From the NCBI RefSeq assembly GCF_028765165.1, contig NZ_JARADB010000003.1, forward strand, positions 603,210 to 667,209: a stretch of 64,000 nt of DNA. Direction: 5' to 3'. Under the pieces are notes generated by a model. The model ran no database searches. It had not been told where the DNA came from and saw nothing but the letters and a program-made list of their open reading frames with translations. Origin of the DNA: Paenibacillus sp. MAHUQ-63. Its GTDB lineage: Bacteria; Bacillota; Bacilli; Paenibacillales; NBRC-103111. The position numbers and the translations under genes are program-made. Shown piece by piece: positions 1 through 8,600 of the stretch (positions are counted from its first letter, which is position 1; each line of letters begins with the position of its first letter).

Positions 1-872
1 GACATACCTAGATACGGATACCTCGACAGCATTCCCCACTGGTTCCGGTGCCCGTGAATGCATACAGGCGCATGCTTCCTCAGATGAGCCAAACCCGCAA
101 ACCCGATGCTGTTCACGCTGACCATAACACAGTTGCCGCCGGAGTTGACGACGGTTTCCAAATGCTGCAGCATCGGATCGATATCGTCCGTGATGTTAAA
201 GGCGTACATCGTTTTTTTGCCCGTGATGTCCGCTACCCGTTCGATCTCTTCCATTACGGCCTTCACGCGCTGGCTGATCGGAGCATACGGCGGATTGCCG
301 TGAACCTCGTCATCTTTGATGAAATCAATGCCGGCCATCGCAAGTTCCCGGACAATAGCCCGGAGCTGATCGGTCGGCAATCCGATGTTCGGCTTAATAA
401 TTGTCCCGATGATAGGCCGGTTATGAACACCGGTCAGTTCCCTTGTACCGGAAATACCGAAGCGCGGTCCTTCGTACCTATCCAGGAATGCTGAAGGCAG
501 CTCAAGATCGAGCAGGCGCAGTCCGGACAGCTCTTCCAATTCGTACAGATTGCCCGCGACCGTCGCGAGCACATTCGGAATGGACGGGCCGATGTTGTCA
601 TATGGAAAAGCAATCTTCACGATGCCACGGCGAAACTCGCCTTTGCGTCCGGCAGGAACCTTCGCTCCTGGAAGCGAGGGAAACGGCACGCTATCGAGTT
701 CTGTGATGGATACGATCTGGGCACGGTGCTTCAGCTTTAAGCTCTCCGTTTCGTTCGGCAGCGCGATGAACGTCCCTGTGGACTGCTCACCGACGATAAT
801 TTCACTCGCTTGCTCCAAGGAAAGAGCCGTTTCAAGCCAATAGGTGGCAATGATTTGATTGTTCGTTAGCAT
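1..872 (-). CDS. RuBisCO-like protein (form IV RLP), 3' end outside window
   Basis: 290 codons lie in the window and the C-terminus is beyond base 1. I translated this gene from the minus strand. It starts at ATG 872-870 behind AGGGGA and overlaps the upstream racemase stop by 7 bp. Residues 156-164 read GTIIKPNIG, so the lysine matching RuBisCO K175 is K160, but the K177 position is asparagine. GIDFIKDDE (181-189) keeps the carbamylated-lysine and metal-ligand signature (K186, D188, E189). IHGHR (272-276) matches the active-site His-Arg segment. The asparagine, the short N-terminal domain and the catabolic neighbours argue for a RuBisCO-like enolase, epimerase or decarboxylase rather than a CO2-fixing enzyme. 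RLPs of D-apionate catabolism act on 3-oxo-isoapionate-4-phosphate, which would fit the GH140-like genes elsewhere in the window, but the substrate is inferred. The loop-6 lysine region is not visible. Confidence 0.9.
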   Translation of the reverse strand, partial: MLTNNQIIATYWLETALSLEQASEIIVGEQSTGTFIALPNETESLKLKHRAQIVSITELDSVPFPSLPGAKVPAGRKGEFRRGIVKIAFPYDNIGPSIPNVLATVAGNLYELEELSGLRLLDLELPSAFLDRYEGPRFGISGTRELTGVHNRPIIGTIIKPNIGLPTDQLRAIVRELAMAGIDFIKDDEVHGNPPYAPISQRVKAVMEEIERVADITGKKTMYAFNITDDIDPMLQHLETVVNSGGNCVMVSVNSIGFAGLAHLRKHAPVCIHGHRNQWGMLSRYPYLGM

Positions 873-1540
873 GGATATTTCCCCTGTCTTTCCAATTCGG
901 CGCGCACAGCCATCATCCCCAACCGGGGGCTTGCATATACGGGAAGTCCGGTTTCCTCCCGCAGCGTTTTCTCCATTCTAACCATGGAGCCTTGTGCCAG
1001 CACGAGCGCGTCGGCTTTGCCTGCAACGGATTTAGCCGCTTCATAGATCAACCGGTCATGCTCATCAGGCTGGCCTGACACCAAAGCTTGATAAGCGCCT
1101 TCCGCCAAGGCATCATGCACGGTGACCTGGCGCTTCTGAAGCTCGGCTTCCCGCTGCAGCAAATGCCTGGTTGGCTCAAGCGTGGTCGGCAGCGTCGCCA
1201 GCACGCCGATCCGTTCGAAATTCAAAGTCGCTTGGCGGGCCATTTCATCATCGATTTTCACAATGGGAATATGAAACAGAGGGCGCACGCGGTCCGCCAC
1301 TTCGCCGACCGAAGAGCATGTATTGAGAATCAGGTCAGCCCCGATATCTTCCGCGTGCCGGTAGTACTGCACGAGACGACGGATGACGCCCGTCGTCACA
1401 TTCCCCGCCTGAATGACCTCGGCAATCAAGCTGTCGTCGATAATGTTAACAAGGCGGCAGCCCGGCAATTCCTCCCGAAAGATCGGCGCGATTCGCTCCG
1501 AAAGCCCTTGGCCCGTATACACCGCAACAACTGTAGTCAT
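866..1540 (-). CDS. Asp/Glu/hydantoin racemase-superfamily protein
   Basis: 224 aa when started at MTTVVAVYTG, which has a strong AGGAGGAGAAGGG site directly upstream; a longer in-frame start at 1588 lies inside the preceding gene and is rejected. The fold resembles Asp/Glu racemase, hydantoin racemase and arylmalonate decarboxylase. The first catalytic cysteine is in NTCSSVGE (C75). The position where two-cysteine racemases carry the second cysteine reads LAQGSM, so there is no cysteine there. A single-cysteine enzyme could be a one-base racemase, an isomerase or a decarboxylase. It sits between the tandem hydrolase and the RuBisCO-like gene, overlapping the latter by 7 bp, so it is probably a step on the same acid or keto-acid pathway. 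Substrate unknown. Confidence 0.85.
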   Translation of the reverse strand: MTTVVAVYTGQGLSERIAPIFREELPGCRLVNIIDDSLIAEVIQAGNVTTGVIRRLVQYYRHAEDIGADLILNTCSSVGEVADRVRPLFHIPIVKIDDEMARQATLNFERIGVLATLPTTLEPTRHLLQREAELQKRQVTVHDALAEGAYQALVSGQPDEHDRLIYEAAKSVAGKADALVLAQGSMVRMEKTLREETGLPVYASPRLGMMAVRAELERQGKYPC

Positions 1541-1553
1541 CCCTTCTCCTCCT

Positions 1554-3545
1554 TTAGCTTGCTGAATCTTGCACAAGCGGCGTGGCATTGCCCAATCGTC
1601 CCTCTTGCAGGAGCCAACGGTCCGCGTCCGGGATATCGAAATAGCGGAGCATGCCCGGCATAATAAAGCTTAAGGAATCCGTTTCATCATAAAATGGTTC
1701 TCTGATCCACTCGCCGATACTGCTCATTCGGTCCGTTAAATTGACGTTTCTGACCCGATTGTCGAGAAGTGCCGCAAGCTCCGCATAAATGGCATACTTC
1801 CCGCTTCCGTAGAGCTCGATCTGATCCGGATCGACATTCTTTAGCGTCGTTGCCAGCTCCACCGCACGCAGGACATCGTAGGTGCGGACGGCCGCCATGC
1901 TGTCGCCAAGCCACATGAGCTCATCCGTATAACGGTCCATCATGCCGAAGCGCTTGAACGGCTTCTCTTCAGGATTATTAAGATAAGGCAAAAGCGATCC
2001 GATGCCCACGGGGTTCAGCACCATGGCGATGCGGCCGGCGGCACAAGTTTCCTCGATCCAATTGGCATGCGCGTCGGTCTGTTTGGTACCGCCGTCCCAG
2101 ATGGCGATCGTAATCGGCAGCCTGCGGCCCGCGAGCTCCGACCGGAAGAACTGCAGCGCATTATTGAGCAGTCCCTTCTGGCTCCACCAGACCGTTCTAA
2201 GCGCCCACAGCTGCTCCACCTCTCCGCCCCCGGAAAGACGCGGATTCAGATCGCACGGCTTGCGTTTCGCATAGACAGCGTTTCGCAGCCAGGTCAGCGC
2301 CTGCCGTTTGTGCATATCCGCCGGCAGCGACTGGCGCGCTTTCTCCAGCACATTCAGACGGTCGACCGTTTCCGTGTGGATGCTTCGGGCATTCGGGCAT
2401 TCCCCGATCACTTGACCGCTCTGCGTGCAGCGGAGCTGCTCGGCAGGCAGCAGTTGGATGGTTTCCTGCGACACCGTCACCTTACGGCCCAGCAGATGTT
2501 CAGAGAAGAACTCGGCAGCCGCCCGTGCCAGCGGAAGCGTGAAGCGGTGCGCATTCTCATCCTCGAAAATATCCAGGAGATGCCCCTTGCCGTGCATCTC
2601 CCAGAACCTGCGGTTAATGGCTACCGTATGGCGAGGCGCCTCGATCGGAACGGTATCGTAGGTGGTCGCGAGCACGCGTACCGGTCGCGGAGCCATGGCG
2701 AGCACGATATCCTCGTGGTCGAAGCCCAAGGCCGAGAAGCCGGGCCACTTCTGCTCGGCATCCTGCGCTTTGCCCGTGAGCAGGAAGTAAGGGCGGTTCA
2801 TAATAAATCCGCCGGGTGCGGCGGCAGCGATGCGCTCGTCGTACATCATGAGCAGCGATGTTTGTGTACCGCCGCCGGAATGGCCGGTAACCCCGATCTT
2901 CGCCGGATCGACTTCCGGCCTCGTGCACAAGTAATCGATGGCGCGCACGCAATCATGCAGCATGTAGCGCGCGAAGCTGTCGCCAAGCGGCAGGCATTGC
3001 CGGCCGACGTTCTCATGCTCCGTCACGCTCGTCATCGGGGCTTGCCCCGTCTCCGGATCATAGAAGCCGAACCGCTCGCCTTGACCTAACGGATCCAGCG
3101 ACATTACGATTAGACCGGCATGCACCAAGTAGTGGCATACCGTCTGATACTCGTCGCAATGCTTCGCCTGCTCGCGGTGCCCGCACAGGAGCAGCACGGC
3201 TCCGCGCGGTTCCGTGATCCCGTCCGGCACGTACAGATTAGCCGTGGCATACACGTGCGGTCTCGGCTCGAAGATGATTTTCTCCACGCTGAAACCGTTC
3301 CCTGCAACCTTGCCGGTCACACGCGGATGGAGAGGCGTATCTAAGGCCGGCATACCGCCAAGGCAGTTCACAATTTCCTGGCGGATCTTCTTTTGCCGCA
3401 AACTCAGATCGTTGACATTTTGAATAGCTTCACGGTCCTGCTCGCCTTTCTCGGCGGCACGCATGGCGGATTCGTAGATCCACCTCGGAAGTTGGCTTTT
3501 GACATCAAAGTTGGCTATTTGAACATTTTGGAAATTCTCAAACAC
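1554..3545 (-). CDS. Tandem alpha/beta hydrolase, acetyl-xylan-esterase-like
   Basis: 663 aa with a GTG start, AAAGGGGG 8 bp upstream and an 8-bp overlap with the preceding dehydrogenase gene. No signal peptide, so it is cytoplasmic. The N-terminal half (about 75-365) is an alpha/beta hydrolase: an oxyanion-region LLLCGHREQ, a nucleophile elbow GHSGGGT with S223, and a likely catalytic histidine in DENAHRFTLP. This resembles sugar acetyl esterases and related hydrolases. The C-terminal half (about 440-640) repeats the hydrolase layout, but its elbow reads ELYGSGKYA with no serine nucleophile, so it appears to be a degenerate non-catalytic copy. Placement after a Gfo/Idh dehydrogenase and before an RLP fits either deacetylation of imported sugars or opening of a sugar lactone made by the dehydrogenase. 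The sequence does not decide between these. Confidence 0.85.
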   Translation of the reverse strand: MFENFQNVQIANFDVKSQLPRWIYESAMRAAEKGEQDREAIQNVNDLSLRQKKIRQEIVNCLGGMPALDTPLHPRVTGKVAGNGFSVEKIIFEPRPHVYATANLYVPDGITEPRGAVLLLCGHREQAKHCDEYQTVCHYLVHAGLIVMSLDPLGQGERFGFYDPETGQAPMTSVTEHENVGRQCLPLGDSFARYMLHDCVRAIDYLCTRPEVDPAKIGVTGHSGGGTQTSLLMMYDERIAAAAPGGFIMNRPYFLLTGKAQDAEQKWPGFSALGFDHEDIVLAMAPRPVRVLATTYDTVPIEAPRHTVAINRRFWEMHGKGHLLDIFEDENAHRFTLPLARAAAEFFSEHLLGRKVTVSQETIQLLPAEQLRCTQSGQVIGECPNARSIHTETVDRLNVLEKARQSLPADMHKRQALTWLRNAVYAKRKPCDLNPRLSGGGEVEQLWALRTVWWSQKGLLNNALQFFRSELAGRRLPITIAIWDGGTKQTDAHANWIEETCAAGRIAMVLNPVGIGSLLPYLNNPEEKPFKRFGMMDRYTDELMWLGDSMAAVRTYDVLRAVELATTLKNVDPDQIELYGSGKYAIYAELAALLDNRVRNVNLTDRMSSIGEWIREPFYDETDSLSFIMPGMLRYFDIPDADRWLLQEGRLGNATPLVQDSAS

Positions 3546-4860
3546 GATGTGTTCCCCCTTTCGAAACTTCTGCTAGGTCCGGCTGAACCAGCAGATCGGC
3601 TAAGCGGACAGGTTGATTCGCAAGCGCCGATTTCCAGACGGCTTCACCGGTCAGTACGGCCAAGGCTCCGGCTTCGGCACCTGCCATAATGTCGTAAGGA
3701 CGCAGCGGATCAGGTCCGAGGAACAAGTCCTCCAGAATAAGCGGATCGCCTCCGCCATGCCCACCTGTTTGCGGTACGACTTGAATCGTTTCTTTTCCCC
3801 CGAATAGCGGGAAATAGTCAATCGTTTGCTCCGGTACATGGAAGGCAGCCCGTCCGGACATAATCTCCTTCGTTTCGATTCGGCCTCTGGTACCGTTAAT
3901 CGCGAGCCTATAGCCTTCGTACGGCAGCGAGAAATTCACCGAATAGCTGAGCATCGCGCCTTTGTCATACTTAACCACCGCTGAGTACGTGTCCTCGATA
4001 TCAATCTCAGAGTCGAAAATGCATCCGTCAGGACGGTATCCCGTATAATTGGCAGGCTGAATATCCACGGCCGTCACATGGTCGTCCGGCGGTACAACCT
4101 CTTTGCTGCGGGAAGACCAGCGCATGAAGTACGTACATGACGGCTTGACTTTGCATGTGCCGCAATACCTGCCGTCTTCCTTCTCGGGATTAAGCTCGCC
4201 GTTCGGACCGAAATAGTTGAGCGCCCCATATGCAAACGCTTCCAATGGTTTCTGACCGATCCACCAATTGACTAGATCAAAGTGGTGCGTGCTTTTGTGT
4301 ATGGACAGCCCGCCGGAGTTGCTGCGTTTGCGGTTCCATCTCTTGAAATAACTCGCTCCGTGATACGTATCGATATACCAATTCAAATCGACGGACGTCA
4401 CCCTTCCTACCCGTCCTTCTAGAATCAGTTCCTTAATTTTCGTGTGAATCGGTGAATACCGATAATTGAAGGTTACATGCAGCGTGCCTCTGCTGTTGCG
4501 CTGGGCGTCCAGCACCCGCTTGCAGTCAGCTCCGCTCGTCACCATCGGCTTCTCCGAGATGACATCAAGATGATGCTCTAAGCCCCCCACAATATAGTCG
4601 GCATGGGTATAATCCACGCCTGCGACGATCACGGCGTCGGGCTGCGTCTCCCGGATCATCTGCTCGAACTGCTCCGGCGCGTACACCGGAGTGCCTGCCA
4701 GTGCAGGAAATTTCTTGAAACAATTGGCAAAACGGCTTGGATCTGCATCCAGTAGTCCGACGATTTCACAATGCTGTTTGAAGGTATCCAGCATAGGACG
4801 GATAAACATGCCGTTCGCCCTTGTGCTGACACCGCATATAACGTATCTTTTCTTAGCCAC
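3538..4860 (-). CDS. Gfo/Idh/MocA-family sugar dehydrogenase
   Basis: 440 aa, first gene of the left-hand operon, starting ATGGCTAAGAAAAG behind GAGGGGAACGAC. The N-terminal Rossmann domain carries a VICGVSTRANG nucleotide loop (the family norm is GxGxxG; this one is atypical), an acidic LLDAD after beta-2 and the family EKP motif (VISEKPMV). The C-terminal alpha/beta domain contains SIHKSTHHFDLVNWW, the usual active-site His region. An unusual insert near residues 235-245 holds CGTCKVKPSC, a close-spaced Cys set not typical of the family. The expected reaction is NAD(P)-dependent oxidation of an aldose or inositol. D-apiose 1-dehydrogenase is one known Gfo/Idh activity that would fit the downstream hydrolase and RLP, by inference only. 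A paired-box promoter lies 75 bp upstream. Confidence 0.88.
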   Translation of the reverse strand: MAKKRYVICGVSTRANGMFIRPMLDTFKQHCEIVGLLDADPSRFANCFKKFPALAGTPVYAPEQFEQMIRETQPDAVIVAGVDYTHADYIVGGLEHHLDVISEKPMVTSGADCKRVLDAQRNSRGTLHVTFNYRYSPIHTKIKELILEGRVGRVTSVDLNWYIDTYHGASYFKRWNRKRSNSGGLSIHKSTHHFDLVNWWIGQKPLEAFAYGALNYFGPNGELNPEKEDGRYCGTCKVKPSCTYFMRWSSRSKEVVPPDDHVTAVDIQPANYTGYRPDGCIFDSEIDIEDTYSAVVKYDKGAMLSYSVNFSLPYEGYRLAINGTRGRIETKEIMSGRAAFHVPEQTIDYFPLFGGKETIQVVPQTGGHGGGDPLILEDLFLGPDPLRPYDIMAGAEAGALAVLTGEAVWKSALANQPVRLADLLVQPDLAEVSKGGTHRV

Positions 4861-4888
4861 GTCGTTCCCCTCCTCGCTTCTACTGATA

Positions 4889-4943
4889 AGTATACAAAGT
4901 TGCGAATAGCAAACCAGTAGTGAAAACGACTGTCATTATAGGT
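4889..4943 (-). promoter_or_regulatory. Paired-box promoter of the dehydrogenase/RLP operon (site 1)
   Basis: The upstream box ACCTATAATG (4943-4934) is followed 21 bp on by a weak half-match ACTACT and then by TGTATACT (4896-4889), which looks like an extended -10 without a good -35. The order box, box, TGTA-element is shared with four other sites in the window, although the second box is weakest here. It is compatible with activation by an AraC-type regulator; this is inference from spacing. Confidence 0.5.
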
Positions 4944-4963
4944 CAATCCTGTCTGTGGCTACA

Positions 4964-4996
4964 GGAAAAAAAGAGAAAGCCCATGTTCGGACTTTC
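4964..4996 (-). terminator. Rho-independent terminator after the 165-aa secreted protein
   Basis: Read on the minus strand it is GAAAGTCC - loop GAACAT - GGGCTTTC, followed by TCTTTTTTT. It starts just after the stop at 5023 and separates that gene from the promoter at 4889-4943. Confidence 0.8.
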
Positions 4997-5022
4997 CCGC
5001 AAGCTGTTTAATATTTTCTATA

Positions 5023-5520
5023 TTATTGGGCTGTTAAATTTTGGAGACCCAACTCGGCGCCACCAAATCCGATTCCGTCTGATGACAGCTCTAAGATGAA
5101 TGAAACCGTGCCAGAATATCCGCTGACATCAATTTCACCAAGTCCTCCCCAATAATCGTCGTTTGATGTCACGCACTGACCATTTGCGGTACAAACAGCG
5201 GCATAATGCCAATAATTTCCCCTACCCCAGTGGGAATAAAGCACGTCAATTGAAAGTTTGCTGGCATTTGAAACATATGTAGTACCGTATACTGCTCCAT
5301 AACAGCTGGAATTACTATTTAAACCACCGGACATATAAGTAACTCCGCTATAATCATTCAAAACCGAACTGTATTGGCTCGTATAACACGAACTGTCTGC
5401 ATCATTAACAGTCCATTGAATAGGGTCCAATCGTGGTGTACCGCTTGCAAATGCTGATTGAACTGTGAAAAACAACGAGCACAAAACTAATATTATGCTT
5501 AAGATCCTCCTACGTTTCAT
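5023..5520 (-). CDS. Small secreted protein, function unknown
   Basis: 165 aa beginning MKRRRILSIILVLCSLFF behind GGAGGG, with a clear signal peptide (basic start, hydrophobic core, likely cleavage after AFA-SG near residue 25). There is no lipobox or sortase motif, so it should be released. The mature part is Ser/Tyr/Gly rich and has four cysteines (in SSCYTS, SSCYGA, AAVCTA, GQCVTS), which could form two disulfides. The predicted pattern is all-beta (SKLSIDVLY, GTVSFILELSS). I recognise no family. It is a single-gene unit with its own terminator and a promoter resembling that of the polysaccharide operons, so a role at the cell surface during growth on the same substrate is plausible. Confidence 0.75.
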   Translation of the reverse strand: MKRRRILSIILVLCSLFFTVQSAFASGTPRLDPIQWTVNDADSSCYTSQYSSVLNDYSGVTYMSGGLNSNSSCYGAVYGTTYVSNASKLSIDVLYSHWGRGNYWHYAAVCTANGQCVTSNDDYWGGLGEIDVSGYSGTVSFILELSSDGIGFGGAELGLQNLTAQ

Positions 5521-5571
5521 CGAATACCCTCCATTTTAATTTTTTTATAGCTGGCCAACTATATGAAAATA

Positions 5572-5619
5572 ATTACATTTTTCCCTTTGAAATAATAGGT
5601 AATTCCCTTGAATGTAGGT
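5572..5619 (-). promoter_or_regulatory. Paired-box promoter of the small secreted protein (site 2)
   Basis: Minus-strand boxes ACCTACATTC (5619-5610) and ACCTATTATT (5600-5591) are 19 bp apart, followed by TGTAAT at 5577-5572. It shows the same arrangement as the sites at 9129-9178, 26590-26639 and 52241-52292. It lies 50-100 bp upstream of the ATG at 5520. Confidence 0.5.
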
Positions 5620-5649
5620 CTATTACGCAACCAATTGCTAGACCAGGAG

Positions 5650-5681
5650 AGAAAAATCCCTGCCGGAATCCGGCAGGGATA
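5650..5681 (-). terminator. Rho-independent terminator after the large SLH protein
   Basis: On the minus strand ATCCCTGCCGG - ATT - CCGGCAGGGAT is followed by TTTTCTC, a near-perfect 11-bp stem immediately after the stop at 5693. Confidence 0.92.
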
Positions 5682-5692
5682 ATTTTGGTTAA

Positions 5693-8600
5693 TTATTCCG
5701 TATCGCTGAAGAAAACTTGAGTCTTCGCTTGCTGAGTACCTCCAACGAGGTAAATGGTAAATTGCTTAATATTATTCTTCGACTTATCGGAACCATTGCG
5801 TGTGTAAGATAATGTAAAATCTGGATTTACGGATACAACATCCTGTTTAGCCGGATCTAGTTCCGTATATACGATATCCCCAATGAACGCTTGAACGGAA
5901 AGCTGATCGTTGATGGAAGTAAACTGATCCTGATTATTTTCTTTTGGACAAGGTGATACGGAACCTGAACATTGGTTGGTAAACGTACCATAACCAGTCG
6001 TAACAACTTGAATCTGGCCCATCAGATTAGTCTCCCATAAGTAAACGCCATTCAGAGGATTCGCCGTCCCGCCTGCGCCTTTCAGCGTTTTCGAACTGTT
6101 TTTGATCTTCAGTTGATTCGGAACCATGGAGTCAACCCCTGAACCTAAGCTTTGGGTAAGCGACTTCACTCCGGTTGGCGTATCAAAGAATACCGTAAAG
6201 TTGAATTTGCCGCTATCCAGACCCATCAGTCTTCCGATGCCTTTTATTTCCTTATAGGCTACAGTCTTTGGATTATCGGAAGTAACAGCCCTAACTTTAA
6301 CGGTAAGTCCGGTGTCCAAACCTAAGGAGTCCTTTGTTAAAACATTTACATCCTTAGCTAGAGCAGCATAGTTGTTGAACAAATACGTAGCATTCGTAAC
6401 ACTGTCCAGCTTGCCCGAATCGTACAGAATTCTTCCCACAGCTAGAAGATCGCCGGACTTAATATCAAGCGCATAGTTTAAGGTCGGATTCGTCGGATCA
6501 TCCACATCGACGATAACAGAATCTGAACCAAGTCTTTCTTGAATTTGACCGTTCGTGTCCAAATGAACTAATGTTGCTGTCAGTTTGTAGCTGCCTTTTT
6601 GATTAGGAATAGGGCGCAAGGAGATCCCTTTACTACCATTTTTATCGAGTAGACTCGATATATTGGTTAATACAACCGGTGTTGCCTCGCTAAGAGCTGC
6701 GGGGCCGGATGTATATACAGCTGCTGTAACTCCGCTAATTCTTTCCAGCTTCATTTCCACTTTATAATCATTGCTGTTTGTATAATAATCAGCGTCGAAT
6801 TGATCAAATACTTTGAATGCGGCTTTCGTTTTCCCCTCCGGTAAGGTATTAATCACCAAGATGGTCCCTGCAGAGTTGTTCTCATCCATCTTGATAGAAC
6901 TTGGCTTACGAGCTGGTTGAATCATAATCGGATAAGAAACAGTTTGGTCAAGACCATTAATCCGAATATAAATCGTAGCCGGCCCTGGAGAAGTAACTTC
7001 TTTAATACGGATTGATCCAGTTGGATTTAACTTTACATTAACGCCATCGCGAGTAGCTGGGTTCCCTTCCAGAATAATACCTCCGGTTGCGTAAACGGTT
7101 ATTTTGCCCGCCGATTCCAGCTCTGCAACTTCTTCTCCTTCTAACTCCCGATTGACCGAATCAATCACTTTTAAACTGACTTCTTTATTCAGATCTCCTT
7201 CCGTCAGCGGCTCCGTTACGGGTCCAATGACAATGGAATATGGAGATTTAGGCGCGATCACTTTCACTTTCTGTGACACTTGTTCACCGTTGAAAATGAA
7301 ATTCACGTTGACTTCCTTGTCGCTGTCCAGATCCGGATACGGTGCCAATTGCAATTCCGGAAAGCCATCGTTGTTAAAGTCAACGAAATCGTTCGGAGCG
7401 TCTGTTCTAAACACGTTGCCTAGAGCGCCAGTAAAAGTTTTAAGCATTAATCTGTTAAGTATTGTTGAATCAACAATTGGCATATCATACTGGTCATAAG
7501 CCTTGAAGGTAAGATACGCTCTTCCTCCGGATTGAAAAACCGTCTGTCCAGCAGGAAGTATCAGATTTCTTTCCGTATCTCCTAAGTCAACTCTCTTCAC
7601 CTGCGGCATGTCGCCGACCGTAAACGTTTTGCTGACGCTCAGATAACCGCTTCGCTCAAGTAGATTAACCGTAATGGGGCTGTTCGGCGTCAATTCACTC
7701 AGATCGAGGATAATGGTATTACTGTTCGCCAAAATGGTCGATGAGACACGCTTATTAGCTCCTACATAAATATTAAGGTTGCTCGCTGCTAATTTCATAG
7801 GCTCGCCATACTGGTTAACAGCTTTATATTCGATTAACGCTTTGGACCATGGGAGTATATCTCCTGCCGTTACGATTTCTACCTTCGCCGGACGTTCATT
7901 CTCCGGCATGAAAGTCATCGTGCCGTTTGCAACATCTACACCGCTCAGAATGACTTGATACTCAGCGAACTCAAAATTATCCGTCATTTCAAGCTCGGCA
8001 GTCGTATTGTCGTCAGACCAATTCGTGATCGGTTCAAGTTTAACCAGCTTGTTGTCGGAATCCAGAAACCCTGCGATCGTCACATTCAGCACAGCCTTAT
8101 TCGTGTCGACGTCGCGATTCAGCCTTACCGACAATTTATTTTTGCCGATAACCTTCACTTCAGCAATCGATGCCTTCTCTGGCTTGGCCGTAGACGTATG
8201 AAGTCTATATGCTTCATAAGCGGCTAACGCTAACGATTGTCTAGTAACATTCGTTGTCCCTTCGAATTTCCCGCCTGTCAGATTGCCCATCAGCTTCTGC
8301 TGAAGTGCGTAAGCTACATAGCTTTTGTATTTATCATCGACAGTCGTATCCTTCGATGGCACAGCCTTCTTAGCCTTCTCGTCAAGGCCAAGCCCCTTGA
8401 GGAGCAGCATGGCGAGCTCTTGGCGGGTTACAACACCTTCCGGGTTGTACTTGTTGTCGGCAGTGTCGTATGTCAGTAATGCTGCCTTCAGCGCTTCGAT
8501 GTAAGCGAGATTAGGATCACCCTGCTTCACATCGTTGAAGCTGGATGATTTTACTTTCGGATCCATCGTCAGCCCCATCGCCAGCACAGCTGCTTTCGAC

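Noticed and set aside
1-872. Authentic CO2-fixing RuBisCO large subunit
   Set aside because: The K177-equivalent position is Asn, the neighbours are catabolic, and no small subunit or phosphoribulokinase is seen.
4934-4943. TATAAT within ACCTATAATG as an ordinary sigma-A -10
   Set aside because: No -35-like hexamer lies 16-18 bp upstream at any of the three sites with this exact motif, and a better TGTA-type element follows about 45 bp downstream in each.
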